From the NCBI GenBank assembly GCA_965200805.1, contig OZ241384.1:3224001-3288000 (forward strand): 64,000 nt of DNA. Reading direction: 5' to 3'. A program made the position numbers and the translations under genes. Under the pieces are notes generated by a model that worked only from the letters and a program-made list of their open reading frames with translations, did no database searches and had not been told where the DNA came from. Positions 52,798 through 62,605 of this stretch are shown piece by piece. The stretch comes from MPNP01 sp026709725 (GTDB taxonomy: Bacteria > Pseudomonadota > Alphaproteobacteria > Rhodobacterales > Rhodobacteraceae). Positions within the stretch are counted from its first letter, which is position 1. Every line of letters starts with the position of its first letter.

Positions 52798-54454
52798 ATC
52801 TTGGATTGTCCGGATAGAGTGCGGCAAGGAATGGCGCCTCGCCAAGCCTGCGGTAACACGCCAGGAAGGTCTCACGATCATCAAGCCGTGTTTCGAGGTA
52901 ACGATCGATCAAGCGTCGTAACGCCGGCAGCAATTCGTCTGCTGCAAATCCCGGACCGGCACGACGACCGATCGCGGCGGTTTCGGTCCCATCGCCACCC
53001 AGTGTGATCTGGTAATTCTCGACGCCGGCACGATCAAGCCCAAGGATGCCGATATGGCCGACATGGTGGTGGCCGCAGGCGTTGATGCATCCCGAGATCT
53101 TGACCTTGATATGGCCAATGCGCTTTTCCAGTTCAAGTGCATTGAACTCGCGGGCGATGTCCTGGGCGACGGGTATGGATCTCGCCGTGGCCAGACTGCA
53201 GTAATCCATTCCCGGACAGGCAATGATATCGGAGATGAGGCCAATGTTTGCCGCCGCAAGCCCGACGGCCTTGAGATCTGCATAAACACCCGGCATTGAT
53301 GCAAGCGGAACATGGGGCAGTATGATATTCTGCTCATGACTCACCCGGATTTCATCATAAGCATACTTCTCCGCAATCGCTGCAATCGCACGCATCTGAT
53401 CGGATGTTGCATCACCGGGTGTGGCACCGATGGCTTTCAGTGAGACCGTAACGATTCTGTATCCATCCTGACGATGATCAGTGAGATTTTGCTCTGCCCA
53501 TTCCCTGTATTCAGGATCTGAACTGAGGAGACCCTCATGCTCATCCTGGGGCCGGTCGATGAATTCCGGCAGGCGGAAGGATGCGTCAATGTCTTCCATC
53601 AGTTGGGGATCAATGCCGGGGAAGACTGCCAGTCGTCGTTTGAATTCAGCCTCGATCCGTTCGCGGATGATATCCCGGCCTGTCTCATGCACCAGGATCT
53701 TGATTCTGGCCTTGTGCTTGTTGTCGCGGCGTCCAGCCAGGTTGTACACTCGCAGGATTGCCTCAATGTAGGGCAACAGGTGATCCTTGGGCAGAAACGC
53801 CCTGGCAACCATTCCAATCATTGGCGTTCGGCCAAGACCGCCACCGATCAAAACCTCAAAACCCGGTTTTCCGAAATCATCCCTGACCATTCTCAACCCG
53901 ATGTCATGCGCCCGGGTGACGGCCCGGTCGTTGGGAGACCCCGTGACGGCGATCTTGAACTTGCGTGGCAGATACTGAAATTCCGGATGGTCGGTTGACC
54001 ACTGCCTCAGCAACTCGGCCGTCGGTCGCGGGTCCTCAATCTCATCACATGCGGCTCCGGCAAAATGGTCGGCCGTGACATTGCGAATGCAGTTCCCCGA
54101 TGTCTGAATCGCATGCATGGAGACATCCGCAAGAGCATCGAGAATATCAGGGACATCACGCAATTTCGGCCAATTGAACTGGATATTCTGGCGGGTTGTG
54201 AAGTGTCCGTACCCTTTGTCCCAGCGCTCGGCAATCATTGCCAATTGCCGCATTTGCCGACTGTTCAGCGTCCCGTAGGGGATCGCAACCCGCAACATGT
54301 AGGCATGGAGCTGCAAATAGAGCCCATTCTTGAGCCGCAACGGCTTGAATTCATCCTCGGACAGGGATCCATCTAGACGGCGCTCGACTTGCCCTCTGAA
54401 TTCCGCAACTCTTGTCCGGACAAATTCATCATCAAACTGACTGTATCGGTACAT
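52778..54454 (-). CDS. cysI: Nitrite/sulfite reductase hemoprotein (CysI-like)
   Basis: A 558-residue siroheme [4Fe-4S] reductase, most likely assimilatory sulfite reductase given its operon. The cluster/siroheme cysteines form C-x5-C in ACPGMDYCSLATARS and C-x3-C in KISGCINACGHHHVGH. The N-terminal FTTRQNIQFNWPKL is the substrate-site region. Flanked by DUF2849, cysG and DUF934 in one operon. Confidence 0.93.
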   Translation of the reverse strand: MYRYSQFDDEFVRTRVAEFRGQVERRLDGSLSEDEFKPLRLKNGLYLQLHAYMLRVAIPYGTLNSRQMRQLAMIAERWDKGYGHFTTRQNIQFNWPKLRDVPDILDALADVSMHAIQTSGNCIRNVTADHFAGAACDEIEDPRPTAELLRQWSTDHPEFQYLPRKFKIAVTGSPNDRAVTRAHDIGLRMVRDDFGKPGFEVLIGGGLGRTPMIGMVARAFLPKDHLLPYIEAILRVYNLAGRRDNKHKARIKILVHETGRDIIRERIEAEFKRRLAVFPGIDPQLMEDIDASFRLPEFIDRPQDEHEGLLSSDPEYREWAEQNLTDHRQDGYRIVTVSLKAIGATPGDATSDQMRAIAAIAEKYAYDEIRVSHEQNIILPHVPLASMPGVYADLKAVGLAAANIGLISDIIACPGMDYCSLATARSIPVAQDIAREFNALELEKRIGHIKVKISGCINACGHHHVGHIGILGLDRAGVENYQITLGGDGTETAAIGRRAGPGFAADELLPALRRLIDRYLETRLDDRETFLACYRRLGEAPFLAALYPDNPRYAGEQL

Positions 54455-54757
54455 TCAGGAGTCCGCCTGTTTGCCGTGGAAGTAGTTTGTTGGCCCGCGC
54501 GTCCGAAACACTTCCCTGAAATGCACAGGGTCGGGAAGCCCCTCATCATTGAGAGCGGCGTCAGCGAGATAGGCACCGACATGGCGGTGCCGATGGGAAT
54601 CGGCGCATGCCAACGCACTGATGGCCTCATTCTCATCGTCATACAATGCAGCCCTGCGGATATCCCTGACCCATTCGCCGTCACGGGCGAGATAGATGAC
54701 ATCGCCCTCCAGAAGATCATTGGATGTGATGACTTTCGGTGTGAATTTTCTTGGCAT
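54455..54757 (-). CDS. DUF2849 family protein
   Basis: A 100-residue protein: KVITSNDLLEGDVIYLARDG followed by the HRHVGAYLADA block, matching DUF2849, which lies between cysG and cysI in alphaproteobacteria. Its stop directly abuts the cysI start and its start touches the cysG stop. Function unknown, probably in sulfite reduction. Confidence 0.9.
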   Translation of the reverse strand: MPRKFTPKVITSNDLLEGDVIYLARDGEWVRDIRRAALYDDENEAISALACADSHRHRHVGAYLADAALNDEGLPDPVHFREVFRTRGPTNYFHGKQADS

Positions 54758-56151
54758 CAGACCTGCTCCACGGCCAGAATCGGGATCTCCTCCGACCTGG
54801 TTTCACCAGCAGACAGCCCAAGAAGCAGAATAACCGGTAAATCCGCCACACAACCCTGCAAGGCATCCGGAAGCGCACCAATCGTTGTGACGGTGATGGC
54901 CTCATCGGGCCTTGAGGCATTGGCAACCACTGTGACCGGCATGGCGGCATCAGCACCATGCATCAGCATTCTGCCCCTGATGAACTTCGTTGAGTTCCTG
55001 CCCATGTAAACCGCTGTCACGGCGTTGGGTTTTGCCATCTCCTTCCAGTCAAGTTCGGTAAAACCATTCAGGTCATGACCCGTCGCAAGGCGCAGCGATG
55101 AGTTCCGGTGGCGCCTCGTCAGTGAACGTCCGGCTGTTGCGGCCGCGGCCGATGCCGACGTAATTCCGGGGATGACCCTGTACCGGATCCCGTTGGCTTC
55201 AAGGGCATCAGTTTCCTCATCCAGTCGGCCAAAGAGGACCGGATCGCCTGACTTGAGCCTGACAACCCGGAGACCGGTTCCGGCGCAATCAACCATAAGT
55301 CTGTTGATCGCGTCCTGCTGCCAATCGCCCCCGCGGGCGGACTTGCCGACATTGATGATCCTTGCCTCACGCCTTGCGAGTTCAAGAATCGGTTTTGGAA
55401 CCAGCCGGTCATGCAGGACAACATCCGCACGATCAATTTCCCGACGCGCCCGATATACAAGCAGCTCAGGGTCGCCCGGACCCGCACCCACGAACATGAC
55501 ACACCCTTCCTCCTGACGATCCCCGGCCCCGTTCAATGCGGAATTGAGGACCTCCGGAAAGCCTGCCGGATCTCTGTGTGCATGGCGAAACGGATCGTGT
55601 TGCGGGAAGATCGTTTCCCAGAATGCGCGTCGTGCCTTGCCATCACTCAATCGTGCCACATGATGACGGAACTGGCCCGAGATCAGAGCGATCTGACCGA
55701 GTGCAGCCGGCAGCATCTTTTCAACAGCTGCCTTGATGCGCCGTGCCAGAACCGGAGCCGTGCCTTCAGTGCCAATGGCGACCGTGACCGGTCCACGATC
55801 AACAATCGCCGGTGTGATGAACTGGCTTTTTTCAGGGACATCGACCATGTTGACCAGCACACCGAAGGATTTGGCGAAGTCAAGAACCCGCAGGTTCTCC
55901 GCTTCATCCTCATTGGCTGCATAAAACAGCATGCATTCGACCTGATCATCTTTCAGCAGACGGCGTGGCACAAGATCAATCTGTCCCTCACTGTGCCACT
56001 GGACAATCTCATCAATCGGGTCCGCACCGTAGACAAGGATCCGTGCAGGAGACTTGAGCAGAAGGCGCAATTTGCAGGCCGCAGTATCACCAGCCCCTGA
56101 AACGACCACCGTCTGTCCTGCCAGATCGGCAAAGATGGGGTAATATCTCAC
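54757..56151 (-). CDS. cysG: Siroheme synthase (multifunctional CysG)
   Basis: A 464-residue fusion enzyme from a GTG start. Residues about 1-205 are the precorrin-2 dehydrogenase/ferrochelatase domain (VVVSGAGDTAACKLRLLL, the NAD site). Residues about 217-464 are uroporphyrinogen-III C-methyltransferase (FVGAGPGDPELLVYRARREI, then VVRLKSGDPVLFGR and VIPGITSASAAAA). It makes the siroheme needed by the adjacent CysI. First gene of the operon; an AT-rich control region precedes it. Confidence 0.95.
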   Translation of the reverse strand: MRYYPIFADLAGQTVVVSGAGDTAACKLRLLLKSPARILVYGADPIDEIVQWHSEGQIDLVPRRLLKDDQVECMLFYAANEDEAENLRVLDFAKSFGVLVNMVDVPEKSQFITPAIVDRGPVTVAIGTEGTAPVLARRIKAAVEKMLPAALGQIALISGQFRHHVARLSDGKARRAFWETIFPQHDPFRHAHRDPAGFPEVLNSALNGAGDRQEEGCVMFVGAGPGDPELLVYRARREIDRADVVLHDRLVPKPILELARREARIINVGKSARGGDWQQDAINRLMVDCAGTGLRVVRLKSGDPVLFGRLDEETDALEANGIRYRVIPGITSASAAAATAGRSLTRRHRNSSLRLATGHDLNGFTELDWKEMAKPNAVTAVYMGRNSTKFIRGRMLMHGADAAMPVTVVANASRPDEAITVTTIGALPDALQGCVADLPVILLLGLSAGETRSEEIPILAVEQV

Positions 56152-56540
56152 AATCTCGGATTCCTAGATGATGTCATTCCCAACCTGAATAGGAATATAT
56201 TCTGTCAAAGTCAAATCACAAGCCAATATCAATGGAATATTTTTCCAAAAATTTGCATATTCAAATATTTTTCTAAATTTGCACATATCAATGATCAAGC
56301 CGGGATCAGGGTTCATCCCCCAAACGGGTGCCCTGTTTCTCAGCGTTTCGGTATGGAGACAAAAAGAGACCGGGCGGTCGGACCGTTGCAGTTTTTCTCA
56401 CCATCGTGACGGGCAATCAGACACTGTCAGCCCGGTGGACAATTTCCATTTGTCGCCCTCGGCAGCTCAGCAACAATACTGAAGCGGCACGGCAATGAGA
56501 TTGGAATGGCACGGTAACAAATAGCGGGTGCGGTGGATTT
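56152..56540. promoter_or_regulatory. AT-rich control region of the cysG operon
   Basis: The 130 bases before cysG are much more AT-rich than the neighbours. They hold the perfect palindrome GAATATATTC (56193-56202) directly beside TGTCAA (56203-56208), a minus-strand TTGACA -35 hexamer, and two copies of AAATTTGCA (about 56249 and 56274). A palindrome on the -35 box suggests a sulfur- or iron-responsive regulator, not identified. The rest to 56540 holds no supported gene. Confidence 0.45.
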
Positions 56541-56559
56541 CGGCATCCGACTCTCACAA

Positions 56560-57175
56560 TCGGCAATCAAAACCAAACAAAACCCCGGTCAATCCCTGAA
56601 TCGGCACCCTGACGGGTGCATGCAATGCGATACAGAGCCGCGCATCCCTTCACCATCCCATTCGAGAACCCGGCCATCACGCCCCACGGGGGTGCTGCCC
56701 CGACAACCCAGTGTTGTTTCTCTGATTATCCCGTCAGGAGCGGTGCTATTTTCCCAGATTGATCCAAGGTCGGATTGCTGGGAATCCGATATGATCCGGG
56801 ACACCGCAGTTCCTGGATTTTCTTTCCAGGCAGACCACCCCTTCAAGCAGACTGCCGCCCAGGGCAGACTCCGGAAGGTAACCGGCTTGCCGTCCTGACC
56901 CCGGACCCTCTCCCCAACCCTCTCTTCAAGCCAGCCCGGCGGGCGGGGTGTCACTGGATGCGCTGGGACGGGCCCAAGGAGCGGTTGGTCAGTGACGGGA
57001 TGCAGCTGCTGTTCCCGCGCGTGTGGGGGCGGGTCGGATCCCAGAATTGGGAGAATCGGATGCCCTCAGTGCCCCATCGCCCCCTAGTGGGCGAATCGGG
57101 GCGGGAATCCGGGAGAGATGGGCCCTGGCGTCGGATTCTGGGAATGAGGGTGCTCTTGGGGGCAACACCCAGATC
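56560..57175 (+). repeat. Dispersed upstream module, copy 3
   Basis: The left part (56560-56700) matches copies 1 and 2 (CGGTCAATCCCTGAATC, GCATGCAATGCGATACAGAG, CCATCCCATTCGAGAACCC, GGCCATCACGCCCCACGGG). The middle holds CTGACCCCGGACCCTC, shared with 2322. The right part (57110-57145, GGGAATCCGGGAGAGATGGG, GCGTCGGATT) precedes the promoter of autotransporter B. Confidence 0.75.
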
Positions 57176-57204
57176 TTGACAGTAAGCCACGCCCGGACTA
57201 TGTG
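57176..57204 (+). promoter_or_regulatory. Putative promoter of autotransporter B
   Basis: TTGACA at 57176-57181 and TATGTG at 57199-57204, 17 bases apart. The context GCCCGGACTA-TGTGCC aligns with the region before autotransporter A. Confidence 0.45.
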
Positions 57205-57304
57205 CCCTTTCCAATAACGGGTGCACTGGACTGGACTCTGTCTGGCCATGCCCACCCTCGGAACGGAGGACCCCAGAGATGCAATCACGGATAAGGCTGG
57301 ATGC

Positions 57305-60300
57305 ATGGGTGAGACTGGCTGCGATGGGGGGGGGAGCGACCGCGACACGAAGATGGCTCTCCCGATCCTCGTTGCTCTCATCCTTGGTTTGGCCGGTGAG
57401 GCGCAGGCCCAATGCACAACTTCGCTAACAGGTGGCGTCAACACCCGGACCTGCACCGGCACCATCACTGGCCAGCAACAGGTTCGCGGCAGTAACACGG
57501 AAGAAAAACTGATCCTCCAGTCGGGATCCATCACCAGTTCCGGCAACGGTATTCTCGGTCGCGATGACAGCGGCACCACGACGGTCACCGTTCAGCTTGA
57601 TGGTGGCACAGTCGCGGCGGGCGGCATCGGCATCAACTTCGACATGGGCCGCAGTGCCAGCCACCCCAATGGTCGCTCCAATATTGATATCAATGGCGGC
57701 ACAATCACGGCTGGCGGGACGGGTGTCAACATCAACCACCGCCCCGCCAGCACCGGCGGTCGCATAACCTTCAGCATGTCCGGTGGATCCATTGGTCTCG
57801 AAAATAACCGTGTCGGCACCATTGGCCTTTCGGCCGGAATCCAGGCCCCAAGCAACTCCCAGGCCATCAACATCGACATGACCGGCGGGTCCGTCTATGC
57901 CACCCAGCGCGGCCTGCAGCTGTCCCATGGCGGAACAGGCGAGATTGATCTTGACATCGGCTCCCGTGCCACCATCAACACCTCCGGGACAGGCAACCGC
58001 GGCGCGGCTGTTTTCATCTCCCGCAATGGTGCCGGTTCCATTGATGTGAACAACGCCGGCACAATCACCTCCGCAGGCCATGATGGCATCTTCGTACTGA
58101 ACTCGGCCACGGGTGCCACGCCGATCAGCCTCACCCACACCGGCACCATCACCGCGGCCAATTTCGGCATCTATGTCCGGCAGGGAAGCAGCAGCACAAG
58201 CGGCCATGGAGAAGTGTCCATCACCTCCGGCGGGGATATCACCACGAGGGGGTCTGTCGGCATCCTTCTGGATCTCAGTCGTGGCGATGTGACGGCTGAT
58301 GATGCCATCAGTGTCCGCCTGACGGGCGGCACAATCCTGGCAGCCAGTGCCGGTGTGCAGGTCAGCAGCCACACCCGAGGATCTCTGACATTCGGCATGA
58401 CGGGCGGCACCATCGGGACATCCGGTGCCCCGATCGGTCAGACCGGCATCTCACTGGCCCTCACCAGCACGACCAACACCAATGTTCTGGATGTGAATCT
58501 CACCAGCGGCACCATCTTTGCCAGATTTCGGGGCCTGCAACTGTCCCATGCCGGCACCGGCGATATCGACCTTGATCTCGGGACCGACAGTCGTATCACC
58601 ACGACCCGGAGCACCGCCCAATTCACGCGCGATGGTGTGACACGGACTGTCTTTGGGGCCGGCGTCTATGCCTTCCACTCCGGGTCTGGTGCCATTGATA
58701 TCCGCCATGCCGGCACCATCACGAACGCGGGCAATGGCATCCAGGCTGTCCACAGCGGCTCCGGTGCCCTGACCATCACCAACAGCGGCACGATCGGCAG
58801 TGCTGGCCATATCGGGATCTTCGCCACCCGCACCAGCCCCGGGACGCTTACGGTCACCCATACCGGCACCATCACCACCGCCCGGGAGCCCGGCATCTTT
58901 GTCCGGCACGATGCCCCGCGTACCACCCGCAACCATGACGTCGTCCTCACCATCAAGGGTGATGTCACCACTAATGCTCCCGGTCATGCGGCCGTGCGTG
59001 CCGATACCCGGACGCCGACCGCCACGGCTGGCGTCCGGATCACCCACACCTCTGGAACGCTCACGGGCTTCAGAGGCATCTTTGCCACCGAGGCCCGTTT
59101 CACAGGCTCGACCCATGGCGCCTGGCCGGGTGATGCCTCAGAAGCCCCTCTGGCCTCCACCCCGACCGCCCGGAACAAGATCTGGATTTCAGTGGGCCGG
59201 GATGCCCGCATCAACGCCCGCGGCACCGCTGCCGGGGGTGCCGATCAACTGCCGGAAGTGGATCGGGTGACCCGCGGACTGGTCGGGATCAATACCTTCC
59301 CGAGCGGCATCACCATCGGCGGGGGCGACTATGTGCTTGTCGGACGGTTCATTGCAGAAGGGGATGGCAACATCGCCCTGACACGCGAGGAGCGCGCGGT
59401 CGTGGAGGCGGTGTATGGCACCGGCGATCTCGAGACGGCCCTGGCCGGCCTGCCGACCGATCCCTATGACAACACCTACAAAGACACTGTCCGCTGGTAT
59501 GCGGGCGCCTTCAACGATGCCAGTTACCGGGTGGATGTCGAAGGCACCATCACATCCGCCGGTGATGGCATCCGCATTGTCCGTCGGCATATCCATGATC
59601 GGAATGGCATCGCGGCCGTGACCATCCATGAGGGTGGCAGTGTCAGTGCCCGGCGCTACGGCGTTCGCCTGCGCGGGGCCGGCATGCACGACACCGGGGT
59701 GCGCAGCCAGTATGTTGACGTGTTCGGGGATCTGGCCAGCACGGGTCCCGATGGAGCCGCCATTGCCCTGCGCGGCGGCGGCCATGTGACCATCGGGGCA
59801 GACAGCACGTTGCAAGCCATCTCCGGTACCGCGATCCTTGTGGATGCACCCGATCCCGGGAGTTCTGTGTCCGCGTCGTGCACGAGTACCGAGGTTGCCG
59901 AGGATGGGGCCTGCCCCCCTGGCTTTGCCACGGACCGCGGGGCCAATCTCATCATTAGAATCAACCAAAAAGAGAACGAGGATCTCGCTTCTGCCTTCGC
60001 CCGTGCCGTGCCCGGACGCATCGTCAATACCGGGGGTGCCACCCGTGTCTTCGTGGTGGATGATGAAAATCAACTTCGACTGCTGCCGATTCGCATCTCA
60101 CCCACACCTCCACCGCCCGCCATCGGTGACGTCCCCGCCGTGGGGGACACCGCCACCATCACCTGGCTGACCAGCCAGGCGCCAGTCCCGGCGCCCCGCC
60201 TGATTGATGGTGCTCATGATGCCTGGATGGACTGTGACGGGCGCGCCTGCACACTCCGCACAACCCTTGCCCCGCGTGCCCGCATCGCCGGGGCCCTGCC

Positions 60301-61120
60301 CGCCATCCTTCTCGATTTGAACACATCCCCCCTGGCGGATGCGCCCCGCGCCCCTGGCGGCACGGGGTTCCACGCCCGCATCCTCGGGGCGGCGGGTGAC
60401 CGCGACCTCAAGGATGCGACGGCCGCTGCATCCTACAGTCTCGATCGCCGCGGCCTCGCCCTCGGCCATGATCTCGCCACCCCCGCCGGCACGCTCAGCC
60501 TCACCCTCCGGCGCCAGACCGGCAGCGCCGCCATCGGCACCGGAGCGGCCATGGAGGGCGGCACCATCGGGACGGTCGCCACCGGCCTCGCCGTCGCCCA
60601 CAGCTGGGCGCTCGAGACCGTGACCGTCGCCCTGCACGCGGCCGCCACCGCCTTCACCAGTGATCTCGCCACCCCCGCCGGCACCCTGGCCAGCGGCCTC
60701 GGGGGCCGCGGCCTCGCCGCCGGCGTGGAGGCCGCCACCCGGCGCCCGCTCGGTGAGGCCACCCTGACCGTGGGCGGGGGCCTCTTCCACCAGCGGGTGA
60801 CCGCCGACGGGTTCACGGCCGGGACCGGCAATGCGGCCGTCCGGGTTGCGGGGGTCAGGGGTGAGACCACCACGGCCCGCCTGCGGGCCGACTGGTCCCG
60901 GCCGCGGCCCGCCGGTTCCGTCTTCGCCGGGGCCCGTCTTGATGTCCCGCTGGACGGGTCCGCCGCCGCCCGGGTCGGCGCCACGCCCCTGACCTCGAAG
61001 CCGCGCGCCGCGCTCGGGGTGCAGGGCGGCCTCGTGCTGGACGGCGCCGCCCTGGCCCTCGGCTACGAGACGACCGGGGCCAGTGACAGCCTGCATGCCG
61101 GGCTGAGCGTGCGGTTCTGA
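57305..61120 (+). CDS. Type V autotransporter B (different passenger, poly-G near start)
   Basis: A large surface protein of about 1271 residues. The signal peptide LPILVALILGLAGEAQA is cut before QCTTS. The passenger is Thr/Gly-rich with dozens of GTIT-type beta-helix strands and is unrelated in detail to that of autotransporter A. The last 250-odd residues (barrel ending VRF) are identical to A; the linker carries 27 extra residues. The start is uncertain. The conserved GGAGGA/ATG at 57265/57279, equivalent to that of A, is out of frame with 9 G and would be in frame with 7 or 10. ATG 57305 (weak AAGG, before the tract) is in frame as sequenced; ATG 57353 right before the signal has no ribosome site. 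A lipoprotein gene follows. Confidence 0.8.
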   Translation: MGETGCDGGGSDRDTKMALPILVALILGLAGEAQAQCTTSLTGGVNTRTCTGTITGQQQVRGSNTEEKLILQSGSITSSGNGILGRDDSGTTTVTVQLDGGTVAAGGIGINFDMGRSASHPNGRSNIDINGGTITAGGTGVNINHRPASTGGRITFSMSGGSIGLENNRVGTIGLSAGIQAPSNSQAINIDMTGGSVYATQRGLQLSHGGTGEIDLDIGSRATINTSGTGNRGAAVFISRNGAGSIDVNNAGTITSAGHDGIFVLNSATGATPISLTHTGTITAANFGIYVRQGSSSTSGHGEVSITSGGDITTRGSVGILLDLSRGDVTADDAISVRLTGGTILAASAGVQVSSHTRGSLTFGMTGGTIGTSGAPIGQTGISLALTSTTNTNVLDVNLTSGTIFARFRGLQLSHAGTGDIDLDLGTDSRITTTRSTAQFTRDGVTRTVFGAGVYAFHSGSGAIDIRHAGTITNAGNGIQAVHSGSGALTITNSGTIGSAGHIGIFATRTSPGTLTVTHTGTITTAREPGIFVRHDAPRTTRNHDVVLTIKGDVTTNAPGHAAVRADTRTPTATAGVRITHTSGTLTGFRGIFATEARFTGSTHGAWPGDASEAPLASTPTARNKIWISVGRDARINARGTAAGGADQLPEVDRVTRGLVGINTFPSGITIGGGDYVLVGRFIAEGDGNIALTREERAVVEAVYGTGDLETALAGLPTDPYDNTYKDTVRWYAGAFNDASYRVDVEGTITSAGDGIRIVRRHIHDRNGIAAVTIHEGGSVSARRYGVRLRGAGMHDTGVRSQYVDVFGDLASTGPDGAAIALRGGGHVTIGADSTLQAISGTAILVDAPDPGSSVSASCTSTEVAEDGACPPGFATDRGANLIIRINQKENEDLASAFARAVPGRIVNTGGATRVFVVDDENQLRLLPIRISPTPPPPAIGDVPAVGDTATITWLTSQAPVPAPRLIDGAHDAWMDCDGRACTLRTTLAPRARIAGALPAILLDLNTSPLADAPRAPGGTGFHARILGAAGDRDLKDATAAASYSLDRRGLALGHDLATPAGTLSLTLRRQTGSAAIGTGAAMEGGTIGTVATGLAVAHSWALETVTVALHAAATAFTSDLATPAGTLASGLGGRGLAAGVEAATRRPLGEATLTVGGGLFHQRVTADGFTAGTGNAAVRVAGVRGETTTARLRADWSRPRPAGSVFAGARLDVPLDGSAAARVGATPLTSKPRAALGVQGGLVLDGAALALGYETTGASDSLHAGLSVRF
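57326..57334 (+). repeat. Poly-G tract of 9 in autotransporter B
   Basis: Nine G between the conserved start (57279) and the signal peptide, in the position corresponding to the 12-G tract of autotransporter A. Frame from 57279 with 9 G meets a stop about 50 codons on. Confidence 0.85.
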
Positions 61121-62078
61121 TGGCCCCGAGAGGAGAGAGACCGATGACCACCCCCGCCATGACACCCTCCGATGGGACCTCCCCTGATGGTGTGACCTCC
61201 CCTGATGGTGTGACCTCCCCTGACGGGATCCCCCCTGATATGACCCGATGGGGCGCAGGCCTTGCCGCCGCCCTGACGCTCACCCTGCTCACCGCCTGCG
61301 GCGGGGGTGGCGAGGGATCCCCGACAACACCCCGGGAGGCCCGGGCCCTCTTCACACCGGCCGCGGCGGTCGCCCTGCAGGCGCTGACCGGGGCCGCGCC
61401 CCCCGGTGAGACCGCCGGGGAGAACGACGCGCGCCGGCGCGCCCAGGACCGGGACGGCTGGGCGGGCCGGCGCATCCTGGATCCGGCCACCGCCACCGTC
61501 CTCGACCGGACGGTCCCCGACTTCAGCGCCCGGCATGCCGACGTCTCGCTGCGCCGGACGATCCTCGCCAGACACGGGCTGGTCGTGCACGGGGCGCAGG
61601 ATGCGGCCGGCACCGTCCGCTCTTTCGGGACCACCCTCGTGCATGCGGGCCTCGCCGTCACCACGACCCCGGACGGGATCCATGCGCGCACGGACTTCGA
61701 TGCCTCCGGGACCCGCCCGGACGCCGGCGCCACCTGGACGGGCCTGATGCTCGGGGCCGACCGGGCGCGCCGCGCGCTCCTGCAGGGGGATGCCGCCATC
61801 ACCTATGACTTCGGGGCCGGGGTGGTGGATGTCCGCTTCGCCGGCATCGTGAACCTCGATGACCGGGAGCCGTACACCACACCGGCCGTGAGCTTCACGG
61901 CCGTCCCCGTCGGGGATGATGGCCGCTGGGTGACACCGGAGGGTGCGCGGAGCCTGCGCTATGTGGAGGGGCGGTTCGCCGGGCCCGGTCACGAAGAGGC
62001 CGCGGGCCTCTTCTGGACCCCGGCGATGGTCGGGGCGTTCGGGGCCCGGCGGGGGGCGGAGTGAGTGGCTGTCATCGG
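60280..62078 (+). repeat. 1.8-kb exact repeat, copy B
   Basis: Matches 6118-7916 over its whole length by eye; covers the barrel of autotransporter B and the complete lipoprotein gene. Sequence outside diverges at once on the right (62079) and after an indel on the left. Confidence 0.9.
61144..62064 (+). CDS. TbpB-like outer-membrane lipoprotein B (identical to A)
   Basis: The 306-residue product is identical to the lipoprotein at 6982-7902, including the SPDGVT repeats, lipobox LLTAC and the TbpB-like C-terminus. GAGGAGAGAG again precedes the ATG. As both passengers differ but this protein does not, its partner is probably the shared barrel or a common step of export or display rather than the passenger. 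Confidence 0.75.
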   Translation: MTTPAMTPSDGTSPDGVTSPDGVTSPDGIPPDMTRWGAGLAAALTLTLLTACGGGGEGSPTTPREARALFTPAAAVALQALTGAAPPGETAGENDARRRAQDRDGWAGRRILDPATATVLDRTVPDFSARHADVSLRRTILARHGLVVHGAQDAAGTVRSFGTTLVHAGLAVTTTPDGIHARTDFDASGTRPDAGATWTGLMLGADRARRALLQGDAAITYDFGAGVVDVRFAGIVNLDDREPYTTPAVSFTAVPVGDDGRWVTPEGARSLRYVEGRFAGPGHEEAAGLFWTPAMVGAFGARRGAE

Positions 62079-62605
62079 GGGCTCGGGCTGCCAGTGCCGG
62101 GCCGGTGGCGGGCTGGAGCTGCATCAATGCAGAGGGGTGCCGGTGCCGCGCGGACCCGTGCAGGAGGGTCGTCATGTATTTTGTGAAGTTCACAATCCTG
62201 CCCCACCACTTTCGGTCTGAGTTGCAACGGGGGCAATGAGGTCGGTACACTTGTTCCGACGCAGGTATTTCTGATGATGTCTTGAATCCTGTCCATCATT
62301 GCCCTTGTGATCGTCGTGCGGCGTGCGGATTATCCATGTGCTCTTCTCATTCCATGGTTCAGATGCAGCCGATAACATCCTGACCTGTTCCTGATCAAAA
62401 GCAGGAAAGAAGGTCGCAGGATGGGGTTGATCACTGGGCACCTGATCGCGATTGTGAAACCACAAACCGTTTGGGCGGAATGGAAAGTGATGACAAATTG
62501 ACTCTGCCGGATGGCATTTGCATAGTGCCCCGGCGGCGGAGTCGGCGCGTTTCCCCCTTGTCTCTGATGCAGGGGTGTCAGGATCCCGGAACAGCAAGGA
62601 CAGCT
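62079..62605. other. 530-bp gap with a decayed zinc-ribbon fragment
   Basis: Around 62250-62190 on the minus strand a frame reads YRPHCPRCNSDRKWWGR, a zinc-ribbon-like start such as those of some transposases, but it runs straight into unrelated sequence. An overlapping frame (62597-62190 minus) has no domain. I looked for a cobalamin riboswitch before cbiX and did not find a convincing B12 box. Confidence 0.4.

Noticed and set aside
62190..62597. 135-codon minus-strand gene
   Set aside because: No domain, no ribosome site, and a zinc-ribbon-like fragment lies in a different frame of the same DNA; judged decayed sequence.
62079..62605. Cobalamin riboswitch upstream of cbiX
   Set aside because: I searched for the conserved B12-box core and supporting stems and did not find a convincing match.
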